Shown here: positions 25,485-39,664 of the stretch, piece by piece
Layout of the letters: each line of letters opens with the position of its first letter
Numbering within the stretch: position 1 is the first letter of the stretch
Origin: Phoronis australis
Lineage: Eukaryota > Phoronida > Phoronidae
Assembly: GCA_002633005.1 (NCBI GenBank)
Contig: NMRA01000119.1
Coordinates: 710,228-774,227, forward strand
Length of the DNA: 64,000 nucleotides
Reading direction: 5' to 3'
Position numbers and translations under genes: made by a program
Notes under the pieces: generated by a model
What the model was told of the DNA's origin: nothing
Seen by the model: only the letters and a program-made list of their open reading frames with translations
Database searches by the model: none

Positions 25485-25660
25485 CAATACCAGTTTCCAA
25501 CAACCTTACAAGTGCTCATAGCATGAGTTGGCAACAACTTTAAGAGTGCTCACAACCAATACCAGTTTTGAGACAACCTTCAGAATGCCCACAACCAATA
25601 CTAGTTTGAGACAACCTCAACAGCACAACCGATACCAGATTCGGAGCCCAGCACTCAACA
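25485..25660 (+). repeat. Degenerate tandem block, CACAACCAATACCAGTTT units
   Basis: CACAACCAATACCAGTTT, then GACAACCTT, recur three to four times with spacing of roughly 40-60 bases and growing divergence toward the right. It is non-coding. Confidence 0.7.
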
Positions 25661-28600
25661 GCAACTATTTTATCACACTTTTCTGTGTCTAGCTTGGATA
25701 AATTTTAAAATATTACTGAAAAAGTCAATTTAACACAAGTCCAAGGAACAGCTGCTAACACTCTTGGTCAATAAAATAACAGGTCTTAATTACTTTCACT
25801 AGTGGGAACAAAAACAGTTTTATTACTGAATTAAAACCAGACAGATACTTCGACAGGTGTTATGACTAGGCTATGCTGATGTATCAGACAAGTAACACAT
25901 TTTATCACAAATGTGTGATTTTTGTGACAGGCAGTATGCATTTTGGCTTCATTTCTGGTCATATGGTAACCATGTGTAACAAATTAACTCTCTCAATCAA
26001 ACATAATACTGAAGGACTTGGCAAGTGATTAAATTTTAATGCCTAAAATAACTGTCAACACATAGGGAAGAGTTTTTTCATGACCCTGTGAAACAGCATT
26101 TTTGCCGAGCGTGGATGTGAGGCTTTTTTTTCTGTAAACCATGATTTGAAGCTCACTATGCAAGAATAATGAATTTGAGAACACACATGAAAAGTTGTGG
26201 AGAATGTGGGGCGAACAAAAATGGTGAAATATCAAACTTAAAAACTACCAGAATGAATCATGGAGTCGATAATTTTACCAGCATGAACCATGAAACAACC
26301 TACCCCCTTCACCCCTCAATATGGTGGCTGGCATTGTCTGGGTCTAGCTCAGTGTTAGCAGATTCTGCACATCTCTGTCTGCACAGCTAGCCAATTGAAA
26401 GTATGAATCATGATACTACACTGAATTAATCATAATGTTTCAACTTTTAATGCTGGTAGGATTGTATTCATGTGGGCAGATGTGTGTTTCAGAGCCAGCC
26501 AACTAGCCATGTATGGTCGCGTGTGGACGTGTGCAGCCAAGAACATTCTTGGTAAAATATAGAAACAAAACAAATCATGGTGTCACTATGAAACACCTAT
26601 CAAAATGTAGAATACCTTTCTTCAAAGCTAGAATTCAAGAAACACCTACACTGAACATTTTAATTGTTTAAAAGAAAAACATTTGAAATAACATTTTGTT
26701 TATTGCACTTGTCAAGAATAATGTCTATGCTGGCTAAATAACCACCCATGAAATTTCCAAATTTTTGCTTTTGAACGTTCATTCTTTGCTTACTACCTAC
26801 CCCCAATTCATATGACCGAGTCTTCCTTAAAAGAGCCTGTGTCTTAACATGACACCTCCTTTTATCAGAATTTTAGCTCCAAAAAGCTTAGTACGCAACA
26901 ACACCCGTTATCTTTGAGTAACTTTCAGGGGAACCTTGCTTTCCTCTGGCAAGAAAATACCGGGGCTTCGTGGACCAGACACGCACATCTAAAGCTATTA
27001 TTATCATATATGTTTGTGATGCATGACAATATCTTGCAAAGACCTGCGTGAACTTGCAAGATGCGTTAAAAACAGTGACAAGTTTGCCACTGAAGCACAA
27101 TTTGCCCTAAATTGTGTTTCGCTATCTAGTAATTAATGAAAATTGCATAGAAACATAATTTACTCTTAGTTACAAATATATACATATACATTTAGACATA
27201 GATATAAATTTATATTTTTTGCATTCGTCCAAATCAAAACCCATGCTAGCAATAACGCTTACCCCAAAATTTTCACACCCATGCTGACGACTGAATGCAT
27301 TGCCTACTCCCAATTTCATACCGTCAAAACTTCCTAGAAAATTGCTATGCCCTTGTAATAGCACGTCTCCCAAAAGATGCACTTATGTATCGAACAGGTG
27401 AGAATTACACACTTCTGAAGTTACGTTGCAGACATGACTCTGTCAATGTAAATGTGACTCCCTGGGCACCCACTAGGCTTCTAAAACTTTGTTTTTAAAT
27501 GAGCCCATGCTTGGCTTAATGCACACAACTCAATTTTTGAGTTCCCCTATTTAACCACCCCCGTTAGTAACCCAGAAGTGTACCCTCTTGGTTAATTTTA
27601 AACAGAATTACAGAAAAATATATCATGTTATTTCAAACAGAACTACGTAAAATATATCGTGTTATTTCTGAAATGAAATACGTTCATTAATAACACAGAC
27701 TCAATCAACTTCTTCAACTGAACTGATAACAGACTGAGAAAGAAGCCCTCCAAATTTTCATTAACATTTTACGAAATTTAAGCCTGTTGAAAAAAGAATC
27801 TCTCGTTTCCGCCACTAATTGTAACTTTTGAAAGCAACCACTGGCTCGATAAGTCCCCCAGCAGTTCACAATATCCGACAGCTTACAAAAGATTAATAAA
27901 CTATTTCAAGATGAACTACAACTGGATTTGTGGTGAAACCAAAATTGAGCCTTGGGAGTATGCTTATTCATAGGTTAACAATCGACTTAAAACTGCTTTT
28001 GAATCTCAGGCTTTTGTTTAAGGTTTACCATCTGAGACTTATGCAGTCACAAATTTTAAGACTGACAGTTAAACATTCCGAGTTTTAGTCACCTTGTCTC
28101 AAATGCTAAACGGCATTGCTTAGCTAACGCCAAGTTACATTTGGCGACTTAGCAAAAATCTCAGGTTGCCAAATGAAATATGAGGTCGCCAAAACTGAAA
28201 ATCCCAGGTCGACGAATGAAATCTGAACATAGAGCGCAGACAATAGCATACACTGGTGGCACGTGGTTCACCAATCTTGCCTGAATTTTGCCGAACCATT
28301 CAGACTTCCGCCTGTTTACTTTCTGTTGTATTTTAAGCGCATTTGATGTGTGCTGGCTGCCGTGCTGGCAAATGCACTGATGTCACAAAGTTTGAAACAA
28401 ATTTAGGGGGAATTGTTGTCCGACTTTGATACTCGTAGTGGCGATTAAGATTTTTCCCAGGTTGCCAAACACAATCTGAGGTCACACCTAGCGTTGCGCT
28501 TGTCGCAACTGGTGTAGATATAAAACAAATGTGCTTTTTATCATATTCTTAAAAGTAGTTGTCCTAACAAATCATGAATCATTGCCAGTAAATGCAGCAA

Positions 28601-30756
28601 TTTGCTTCAATGGTTTATTGTGATTTGAGGTTCTGGGCAAAAACAGATAAACTTGAACAAAAGTGTGAGTCCTCGGAGCAGATAAGTGATCTGGAGATGA
28701 AAGCCAATATATTTGGTTGCAAAGTAATCCACAGATGGACAACAAATTCAATTCAGATAAATAAACAGTGGCAGGTCCTAATGTATATGGAGTTAATCAG
28801 GTGAAAAACAACACATATGAAAGAACACCTACTGCAAATAGGTGTAAAGGTATTGACTCTTAAAAACATTAGTGGTAATGTTTAGCACACTGCTTGAGAG
28901 GTCAAACCAGTGCTGAAAACTAGGCGATTTATGACTAAAGTCTGTCAACAGATTTCCCCTTTTCTGTTCAAACAAAACAAATTTGAACTCAAAACGATTA
29001 TTTTTAACTAACAAGCAAAGAGAGTTTGTAATTAGCAATCTTTTAAGTACTTAACCTTAACTTTGAGCAAAGGGGAGACGTGTGGCTACGTAACCATCCT
29101 ATAAAAAGACTTTTCCCCTCAACATGTTCCAGAAATTGATGAATAATTCACTAACATTCAAGACCAAGGACCATTCCATCGCCCGCTGACCAAAATTAAA
29201 GCTTTTGTTTAAAATAATTTTGTAATTCGCAGCCAAATTTGCATTCACTGCGATTTTCGTAGGCAATAAATATTGGCTATAACACTAGCATTTTTTCCAG
29301 CATTTCTGCCAGTAGTGAAAAACGCCAGTCATGTGAACACCTGCCACTGCCACTTCTGGCTTTATGTTACCCTAAAACTACTGGGGGCATTTTCAACATC
29401 CCTTTTATAACCATGCCACTTACTTCAAAGGAACAGGGTGGAGGCCTTTATTTATCATGTTTATCAATGTGCTAAATATTGCAGAAAGTAAACACACTTT
29501 GACATCAGTTTTCACTGCAAAAAGCATTCAGGAGGTGGGATGTTAGGAAAGTAAGTGATGCCTAAAAATTACCAACACAGCATGGCTGTCTGGCTAAACC
29601 TACAGAGTTTATGCCACTGAAAAGCTGCTAATATAGTTCTGACATTCAAGTGTTAGATAATTCAAACAAAAGTGGACTCTTGCCTTTAAGAATTCCATGC
29701 AAAAGTTTGGACAGAATTCATGCCAGTCCAACATGGAAAGAAACGGGTCAGTTCCGTATACAAAACTGTATTGAACAAATTGAAAAAATGACATCATCAG
29801 CTAGAAAAAGCAAATGATGGAAGCTGAGACAACACAAGAACTGTGCAAACAACCATCAATTGCTCAAGCATACTACAATGAAAATTCAATTAGCTTGTTG
29901 CTGAACTCCACTAAGGGAAACCTAGGTGTGAATAAACATGACTCAATACACCTGATAAATGGCCAAGTCTTGAGTACATCAATAAACCTATACACAAAAC
30001 AATGGACCCATGAGTACTGGAAATAGGATCTTAGACTGGAAGCTTAAAAAACCTGCTGCACATTAGAGCGAATAGTCCGAGCAAGCAGACTCGTACGTCT
30101 GATTGCTAAGCATGTAGCATGCAGCCAACATTCTCTGCCACTGATGATGAAGGTACCCTCACGAAGTCTGATGAGGTGGTATCTACAAAAGCATTGTCAT
30201 TTTTTCACGTAGCATCATTCAATGAAGACCTAATAAATTTTTATATGTATTCATATTTTGAAATTCAAACGCTATGGTCTAATTTATCAAATATTGCTGT
30301 TTATTTAATGTAAATTTAAATATTTCATGAGTTTCTCAATTGTCATGTCCTTAAGTTGTTCAATGAAGCACACACTAAAAGCTTATGACCTTCCCAATGC
30401 ACAGTATTGAGACAAAATAACCCACAATGCCCCTGTCATGAATGCTGGGCAGAAGTCGAGTTCATCATTAGAGTAGCCTTTCCGTCATGACTGAAACTGA
30501 AGGTGTATTAACAGGAAAGACAGTAAGGTGGATAGGCCATTATGAAATTGAACTTTGTTGCTTTATAGTTAATAGCAGTCATTTTTACTGTTAACGGAAT
30601 TAGCCGTCATGGTGGGTGGGAACGGTATTTTGCCTTGCATTGTACGTCAGCTGCTGCGTATGAAGCTAATCAAGCCCAGAATTTGTACAAGACAAAAAAT
30701 TTTCAGTTTGGGATACAAGATGGCAGACACCTGGAATATTTTGTTAGTATGGGGCC

Positions 30757-30961
30757 CGTTCCAAGAAATCTGACTTAGGTAAGACAACTCTTAAATTTCA
30801 GTATACGTTTCGAAAAAGAGATATTGAGTTTGATTTAAGTATCTGACTTAAGTTTTGTCTTAATTTTGACCAACTTACCGGATGTGGAAGTTTCAAACTT
30901 TGTAAGTCGAGACAAATCTTGGACTAAAGTCAAAAATGAACTTAAGTCAGTTTCTTGGATG
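30757..30961. mobile_element. MITE-like element with CCAAGAAATCTGACTTA ends
   Basis: The left end TTCCAAGAAATCTGACTTAGGT is matched in reverse complement by ACTTAAGTCAGTTTCTTGGAT at 30,940-30,960. The length is about 205 bp. The interior contains several more TAAGTC and GACTTA motifs, as in sub-terminal repeats. There is no ORF. Confidence 0.75.
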
Positions 30962-33479
30962 TTCTGTGCAGTATAGGATCAATTGGCAAAACAATATTGG
31001 GCGAAGTTTTAGTCATTAGAAGCAAAAAGCCTCTCAAAAAATATAAAAATGGCAATTCTAGGAATTAATTTTGTCCAGAATTAAAGAATTGTACATCATT
31101 TTCTAGATATGCTCTGGAAAAGCATTTTCAAGATAACAAATGCCCTTTGTGAATCTTCACTGGACAACCAAAGCAATAATCCATAAAAGCAGAAGACCTC
31201 ATAAAAGACAGGAGATAACACCCATAAAACACAGCATCGATGCAATGTCAGTGACATTTAAAAAATGGCTGTAAAATCTGAGGAGACTAAATATTGGCAA
31301 CATGACAGTGCTGTAACTACTTCACCGGCCAACAGGGGGCAGGCAGAAAGGCAGCTGGTTATCTTGAACTTGATGTGCTGTCATGATTCTCAAGTGAGGC
31401 TCTGACAGTGAACAAACACAGTGGGAACAAGAAATATTTGTCAAACTCCAACGCAAAGTGATTAAGTAAGGGGAGGTTGGAATCCATAGGCTTCCTAGTG
31501 CATCCATGCTAGAACTTGTACCTAGGAAATGATATCTCAAGGCAGTAGAGTGCACTTTAACATCATGTTCCTAAACTACTGCAACTGCAGTGGTGGGTTT
31601 TGGCTTGTCAGCTGGCTTTCATCTCAATCATAAAACTTGTTTAAAGAGCCTGGCCATGCATTGTTCATCACAACCTGTTATGACTTGTTACTGAGTCAAG
31701 TATGAATTATGGTGTGACGAGTTTGAAAACTTGTGAAATGAGTCTGGAGTATTGGAAGATTAAGTCATTTCTTAACCAAATTAGGAAATTTCAGACTTTT
31801 GGTAACAGTTCAATGTATTTATTGCAAGACTTAACACACAAACTCCCCCATAGAATAGAATAGAGACATGGTCTTTCGAACACGTACATGACTTTTGTTA
31901 TCGATTCCAGTCAGCTATGAATTTTCTGTTGTGGAGGACACTAATAGAGTTCTTTAGTGAAACATTTCCCACACTTATTAACTTAAGTGAGCAAAATTCT
32001 GCAATTTAGTGCACCCATGTGATAGACTTTCAAGATTCTCTAAAGATTCCAGTGGACGGGCCTTAGGTTCATTCGGATTTTATTATGCATACAGGTGGCA
32101 AGGGTGCATCGTTTCCCTCCCATTGCAAAAACTGGCCTTCCATTGCCTTCAACACCAATATTGTGTAACAATCCTTGTCATCCACCCAACCGCCAACCAC
32201 ATTACCTGCAGAATACACAGAAAACCCAACAGCAGCTGTTTTCCTGCACTGTCTTTAAACAGTACATAAGAATGCAGCAGTTTACAACTTTCTCAAATCT
32301 CGTTACTGCAGGGCTTGACATCAGCGAGTAAACACTCAAAAATACGAGTGGAATCGGTAAAATATGAGTACATTTGGCAACTCTTACGCTAACAAGATTT
32401 GCTCGCAAGTGGACGAGAAAGCATGCACTGTTTACCCCAAAGTATGCAACGAATTCCTCGCCACATCAAAGCCAGTCGCTATCCATGGGCTTGTCTGACG
32501 TGTAGTATGAGATAACTGCGGTCATGTGCCAACACGCCTGTTTAGTGTACGAGTTTCAAAGTCAAAAAAAACGCACAATAACTTGAGTACGGCAAATGAC
32601 CAACCTGACTGTTTTTAAAATTGAAAAGTAAATAGTATTAGTCTTTGAATATTTGAAATCGATGCATTATAAGAGAAACTAACAAACATGTTTTTTTCAG
32701 CATCACGACAAAGCCACGAGCATTAATTTTTGAATGATAAGAACGGGTTACTCACAGTCTGACTTAGGCTTGCTTTGGTGTTGGGGGTAACAAAACCTCA
32801 AACGTTAGCATAGTTGTCTCATTAAAATTTGACTTCACTTGCATCACTTGTAAGGGCCCTGAGCAGACGTTCACGGTTTTTTGTTCGCTATTTTTTCTGA
32901 GTTCAGATTCAGGAAAACAAGTGAAATATGGTGTCATTAACTTTCGAGGATATTTTAGCACGTATAAATCCGTCATTTATATTAACAGAAGAAAGCAAAG
33001 CTTTTTTCACGGATGAAGGGCTCTATCAAAATAAAGGTTAGAAAAACTATTAGACAAACATTCCATAGTAATCACTGTTAATGACAAAGGCACTGCAGAG
33101 GTCCAATTTCACATTTGACAAAAATAAAACACGCAACACATGTTTACAAGTTAAATTGGTATTTTCCTAGATTAAAGTCCACAAAAGCTTAATCAAGCGC
33201 ATAAACATTTTGACATATATATTTATATTATCAATAACAATACAGTGTCTAAAACATCTGCAAGGTTCATAGTCCGAAGAAACCAGACACAACACTACTT
33301 AAGAAAGTAGCGATGCAGATATCGCTTCTTTCATTCACAGTTTAAGCTCATTTTAAACCAATACATCAGAATGGTCTGTAAATTTGCCAATTTTACAACA
33401 GTTGATTCACAGAACCTTCTATAGATACTATAGTGCTGTCCTCGCTACAAGTTATCCTAGAATGTGCTCCAAAAGGGAC

Positions 33480-33540
33480 CTTTACTTAATATTTTTCATC
33501 ACTTAAATGGAACCCAGTAATAAACACAGTCTCAGGTTTA
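33480..33540 (+). repeat. Fragment shared with the 17.4 kb element
   Basis: CCAAAAGG, TTACTTAATATTTTTCATCAC, AAATGGAACCCAGTAATA and ACAGTCTCAG correspond in order to 17,452-17,520. Only the right end of that family is seen here. Confidence 0.7.
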
Positions 33541-36500
33541 GTAAGGCTGTGGACCTTATTTGTTTTGGGGCAACTTGACAGACAGATGTGACAAGCATCT
33601 TATCAGAGTAGTGCAAGTCCTAGTGTGGATGCAAACCTGCAGACAAGACAGAAGTAAATACAAGGTGAATGCTTGCTCGGTTAAGCACACACCACGTGTG
33701 GGTATCTAATCCTGCTTGTCACAAAGTGTCTAGTGTGGACCATCGACTGCCTGGAGGCATGTTGCTCTGTGGCAATTTGTTCTAAGTTAACTTGTAGTGT
33801 GGACATGACTTGGGGCCGGGGTTGGTGTTGGTGGCACAGAGTCCCACAAAGCCATGCGCAGAAAAACGATCTTTCTCAGATAACATTGGCTTTTCTCGAT
33901 CCAACAGCACAAATCCAACATACGTCAAAAATAAGCCTTCTTACTGACTTTCAACTGACCACCATTTTGCTCAACTGACGGAAATATGCTTGAGTAAGTC
34001 ATGTAGAAATATCTGGTAGCTCTTGTTATAGGACGTTGACAAATTCAACAAACTAGAGAAGCAGTACTTGACATGCGAATCTTAACCATCAGTGTGTAGA
34101 AAAGTGGCGTTATGGATTTTCTCTGGTTTGAAGTTTGCGACTTCAGCTTGAGCTGACTAGCACAACTTTAAGATGTAAGTTGAGCTTGTATGAACTACGT
34201 AACAAATATCAACAAACAAACAAAACAAACTTGATGGAAAAGCAACATAAATAAATTTCGCCAAATAATTAGTGAAAAAACAGCGAAGAAATAGTGTGAA
34301 AAAATTCGTAAGTAAATCTTGCTTATACATTGCATCTGACGAAGCTTACACTGGACTGGCTCAGAAATACAATATGGGTCAAATGTTACACTCTTAGAAA
34401 ACAATACCAAGCAAATTTGTGTAGCAAAAAGCAAATCCTCTTAAAGTTTGAACTTCAGATATAAATTAAACTTTCAACAAACAACAATGATGACCCTTAC
34501 CAAGTGGTGCTCAAAAAAAATAAAAATAAATGCACGTTAGTATCCTTAACATTAGGCCAATCAGAGAAACTTAAAGTTATGTAGGACAAAGCTATCCACG
34601 TTAACTCAGTAAACGTATATCATACATTTTCTGAAAGTAGAAAGCCTGTAGTATTTATTTGAAAGTGTCCTTTTTATCAATCTGCCATTAATTGGTTCAA
34701 GCGACCGTGTGCTGTCATTAAAATTTAGCGAAAAAGAAAATCATACTGATCGCAAAACAATGACCTGCGTCAATGACGAGACTAAACTATGTTTTAAAAT
34801 ATAAATCTTCAAGATGAAATCTCAGAAAGGTTGTTACAACTCTCTAAATCATAATTTCATTTCTGTTTTACGTAACCTTTGAGTTTTTTCACGAAAACCA
34901 TAATAGTCGTATTTCTGATAGCCTTTCAAGCACAAGTGAAATATTAAAAAAAATTCTGACAGCATTTGGGATAATTGTGCATAAACCTTAGTATCCGACA
35001 GTTTTATTTGAATCCAATTCTCCATTTCTGAGATATGACGTTCCAAAGTTAGCCAAATATGGACGCGATTCTATGGTCCTACATATATCATTAAGGTATG
35101 TGTGCCTAAAATACAACCATGCCCTGTAAACAATTTTTTATTTATCCAGCAAAGCAACCTTTGTATCTACACAATATTTTTTTAAACCAATGTGGATAGA
35201 AAGAGAATGCTTACTGAATTCACCCACTAGCAGTGTCCATTCATAATCTTGTACTATTGTAAGAACAGCCTGCCTGTCCAAAGAAGGTAGGAAAAGAATG
35301 TGGACGTTGACAGCCAAAGGCTAACAAATTTCAACCAGTGATTGACCACTGAGATTAAAAGCTGCCAATCATTGTTCACAGGGTATCACCTCAAAGCAGA
35401 GTAACAAAGCACGTTCCTACAAAATGTTATCATCACCAGGCCATCATCAAACAGCATGAATCACATTTTGGATAGAATGATATGTGATATTGAAGAGGTA
35501 TCTTCAAAGTACCTAGAACATAAAACTCATATAAAAGAGGTCGAATAAAAACCAGATGTGCAAATGATATATTTTCCGTTGCACACGATATCAGTATCTG
35601 GAAAATCAGATTACTGGTAGTGTTAGAGTGACCCCTAACCGCAGTCAAGAGAGCCCTCTGGTGAGGTGATATGAAACCGAAAATTGAAAAAATGTATAAA
35701 TTAATTACTGTAATCGTCATCAGCAATGCCAAATCAAACTCAGCATTAAGCCAACAGGTGGTGTACTTCAAGAACAACCACAATTCATAGCATTTTCCTG
35801 GTTTTCCTGTCAAATTTAATGTCTTTACCACAACAAGCCATGTTCTGGTGTTAAAATGGACTTTTTTCACACATTTGCTCATCAAAGTCATGTTACAACA
35901 TTCTTATCCTTCCGCTGAATTGAAATAATCCTCAAAAGAAACTAACATGGTCCAAAAAGACTAGAAATCGTTTCAAATCTACGTCAGGAACAAGATAAGA
36001 CTGGTTTCATAAACAACAAGTACCCTAAATCAAAACTTTTTTCACAGATTAATTGTCCCTTTACCAACAAATTCCCACAGTATTCTGAGCTACATGTAAA
36101 TAACTCATGAACAAGGGGACCAGGCACAAATGACAGTCTGGACCACTGACCAGCCTCAACAAGACACCTGTGTGACAATTTACTCCACATTGCATGACAG
36201 AACAACTTACACTGAATCATCTGGCCCCAGAACATGAATGGACAGTAAAAGTGTAAATGAGGATGTGTCTGCAACAAGCTTATGTACACGCTTCGATCCT
36301 ATCCACCACCTGTACATATAGAAGTTCTGTCCTCATCACGTATACCCTGACACCCCAAGGGCATATTTGGTATTTTAGTGTAAGATTAAGAGGATGAAGT
36401 TGACCCTCGGGGAATCTGGTGCCACCCGGCTATCCATGCTTGGCGTTATCAACAGACCCTTAATTTCGTTGTTACATCTATTCTGCTAAGTAAAATTTTT

Positions 36501-36608
36501 AAACAAAGAGTTTTTTGAGAAACACGTAGCCATTGACAAACCAGTATCCAGTAAACTCACATTCAAACAAAAATCCTCAAAAACTGTAACCCCACTTGTA
36601 GTTGTTTT

Positions 36609-36699
36609 TGGGTGAATGTGCTGAAGGCCGTCATGGAATGTAATGAGGTTATCATTGGTAAGTATTACTTTCCATGACGGCCTTCGACACATTTACCCA
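36609..36699. repeat. Near-perfect hairpin, arms of about 29 bp
   Basis: The left arm 36,609-36,637 (TGGGTGAATGTGCTGAAGGC and onward) is complementary to the right arm 36,671-36,699 with about three mismatches. The loop is about 33 bases. No surrounding gene is seen. It is likely the core of a small inverted-repeat element. Confidence 0.85.
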
Positions 36700-36757
36700 A
36701 CATTCACTCTTGTAACGCCTTCAAGTTAAACTCAAGCACAAGGAAGAAAGACATACA

Positions 36758-36840
36758 AGTCTACCTGATAACAGAGTATTCAAACGTGGACCTCACAAAT
36801 CAGGAGTCCGCAAACTAAACCACTGCGCTACCCTGGTCTC
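36758..36840 (-). mobile_element. tRNA-derived SINE head, second type
   Basis: On the minus strand GTAGCGCAGTGGTTTAG matches an A-box region and GGTCCACGTTTGAATAC a B-box region, separated by about 30 bases. The head differs from the SINEs at 22.7, 52.4 and 61.2 kb. Intact tRNA folding was not seen. Confidence 0.6.
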
Positions 36841-38074
36841 CATTTTAAACATCAAGTTCAAGTTCAGGGACAGAAAATACTAAATGTAAGACTACTGTTG
36901 ATAACACATCCTACAAAATAGGGGTTACCATGTATAGAACAAATGGCTCAACACATGGAGTCAATTGCTATTTCAATCACTCAAAGGCATGTGGGGTTGT
37001 GCCAGTAATGCATAGTTGACAGCGCTGGCTTCACCACATTTTTAAAATATGTTTTCATGAGAAATTAATGATTAATCGTTACTACATCAACAAACTTCGT
37101 GTGACGTGACAACTAAGCTAATGGGTTTTACACAATTTAGTGGATACCTGTCAGCCCTCTCCCAGGCTATCTGGGCAGTCAGACAGGGGAAACAATACCC
37201 CAGACAATACCACAAAGCCCAAAAAGCCCTGAATTACGCAACAGTGGGGATACCATAAAAGTGAGAAATTCAAATTACCCACAGAGGTTGATACCACGAA
37301 ATCAAATAATCTAGCCTTGTTGGGAACATGTTCTCTACAACCCTTTGTGTGGGTAAGTATGTGTAGTTAACAGCAGTTTCCATGTGGGTCAAAAGTTAAA
37401 ATTCTAGAATAAAATTTCAATAGCCATGGATTCATAACAGCACTTAAAGAAAATGGTCAATGACCGTTACGTCTTATCTAGTATGCCTAGTGTAACTTGA
37501 AAACTATTTTATCACTGCCAAGCTTAGCAAACAAGATAAAAATTCAAATATACTATGCTGTGGTCCACTTCCACATTCATCAAAAACAATAAACTTTATT
37601 ATCCCCAACTTCACACTGAATGCAACAGGTTTTCAATACAGCTTACACATTTTATTATTTAGTCTTGACGGGAACATGTAAAAGGTCACAATATGGCACG
37701 CAAAAGAAACACAACACTGTGTTAAAGTCTCCAGGAGAACAAAACTCCTTTAAAAATTAATCAATTCAACAGAGATATTAAGCTTATTCACATCTCACAA
37801 TGCTTAAGACGATCAAAATCTGCTAAGCCGGATCAAAATTCTAAACATGAAATCTGCATTATGCTCATCCACTAAAACAAATGCAACATTTTTATCAAGT
37901 ATAGTTTCACCAAATAAATTTAATATGTAGAACAGCAAACACTTTAAAAAGCAATATCAGTCACACCGTGGCACCAAAAACTGCCAAACAACACCACAAT
38001 GATCAAATGGAAATCAACATTTCGTGAGTCTGCACACAAAAGTAGCTTGGTAGATCCATTTCTATCTTACCGGC

Positions 38075-39663
38075 AGGCAAGGATACGTCCACTACAGTTC
38101 TGAATTCTCAAGAATCAACAGTTCTTACAAGTCTTGGTAATACTACCGTACCACACATGATAAGTTGAATTTGGATCCCACCGCTTCATACAAAAGGAAA
38201 TTGGTGGCAATTCCACAAAAAAACGAGAGCGCTGCTTTTGAAATAGTTTACTACATTACAAGTTAACTGGTGGTTACCGCTGGAGACTCAATCAGATTGT
38301 TTCCTTGTCTCCAGGCCGGAAAGTTTTAGTCCTGTCAGATTTTAACTTAGAGGTATCTGAATATCATTCCCAGACAGCACAGAGTTAATCAAGCATTTCA
38401 AACTGGGTTGTAATGGCATTTTCACTGCTTAAACTACTTTAGTATAGTCTACCGTGCAATTTCCCACTAAATAAGTGCTTTCTCACTTTCCTATTAGCAA
38501 AGCTACTCTTTCACAACTCCCTTTGCCTTTCTCACGAACTCTTCTCCGGTAGCGACATCAAAGTAACCATTAGTTCTAGGGATTAAGCACCAGATGGTGT
38601 AGTTGATTCAAACTCTTAATTGAATATGTATATTGCATCGCAAGACGTCCAGCAATTGCTCCCATCGGAGTGGATTAAACCTTTCCAACTGATGCCGAGT
38701 TGCAGAATTCTACAGTGTAGTTTAATCATCCTATTTTGCGAGATGTGATGGCTCTACTTAAAACTCCACAAAACTGGGGAGTAGAGGTGTTGATAAGAAA
38801 GTGGCATTTCAGAACACCAAGGATAACGTAATGCGCCATCTGTTGGCATTGGAGAACATTTGGATGTGGCCACCTACATACAAATGCAATAGACATGACG
38901 TACAGAACCTGTCTCATTGGGGATTAAAACCGAAATCTTGTTTTTCAAAGCAATCGTCATACAAGATCATCCGAACAAGTTGGACAGAGAGCGTGACGTC
39001 ACCTCACTGGGACAGTCTAGAAAGAGTCCGGTATCTTGGTTTGAACCTCGCTATTTCTCTACAGGAAATTTCACATAAAGTAAACGGTTGTAAAGTGAAA
39101 ATCACCAGTCAAACACTGTTTAAGAACGCAGTTGGTTAATAGGCTAACCTATAAGGTTCACATACGGTGCAGCACAAGCTGCAGATTTTAAAAAAATTGT
39201 TTTGTTGAACTTTACAGTTTAATCAAATATGTTAGTGCAAAGAAATAGTCTCCAAGATGCTAGTGTTATCACTTTCATCCTTGTTACACAACTTATTACA
39301 AATCTATATTCTCACTCAAATTTTCATGGGTACAGCATCTTTCTATATTTAGAATTTTGTGTTGCATCTGTTGTCCCTAAATATCAGGTTGTCGTAGGTG
39401 AGTGACAATTTCCTGGCGAGTGACAGTTTCCAGGAAACCCTGGCCCAGGAAAACCCCCTTTGAAAATCTCAGTTATCGGATAAATTTACAAGAGAAGCCC
39501 CAGAAATGAAGCCCACTTACCAAAAGCCTGAATGGTCACATTTGATGCCCGATATTACAAGTTTTTTCGTGCGGTAACTATGTGGAGATAACTCCGACCA
39601 GAGATATTAGTAGGATACGTCATACTAGCGTAAATGCCAACAAAACGACCTACGCAATTATGA
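38075..39663 (+). repeat. 1.59 kb tandem duplication D1, first copy
   Basis: This runs from AGGCAAGGATACGTCC to CGCAATTATGA and is repeated almost unchanged at 39,665-41,291. A single undetermined base lies at the junction (39,664). It includes a family K repeat at 38,558-38,800. The ORFs in this block (for example 38,801-39,139) carry no motif and are not called as genes. Confidence 0.95.
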
Positions 39664-39664
39664 N
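39664..39664. other. Single N at duplication junction
   Basis: One undetermined base separates the two D1 copies exactly. A one-base placeholder at such a point is typical of two contigs that were abutted, not sequenced through. Confidence 0.9.

Larger units (their letters stand above)
25123..36600. other. Intergenic, repeats only
   Basis: No exon with recognisable protein or paired splice borders was identified. It contains a short degenerate tandem block at 25,485-25,660, a MITE-like element at 30,757-30,961 and a fragment at 33,480-33,540 shared with 17,455-17,520. ORFs here are 60-150 codons with no motif. Confidence 0.5.

Noticed and set aside
35433-35891. 152-codon minus-strand ORF with hydrophobic stretches
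   Set aside because: No recognisable family and no transmembrane pattern that I trust. Treated as chance.
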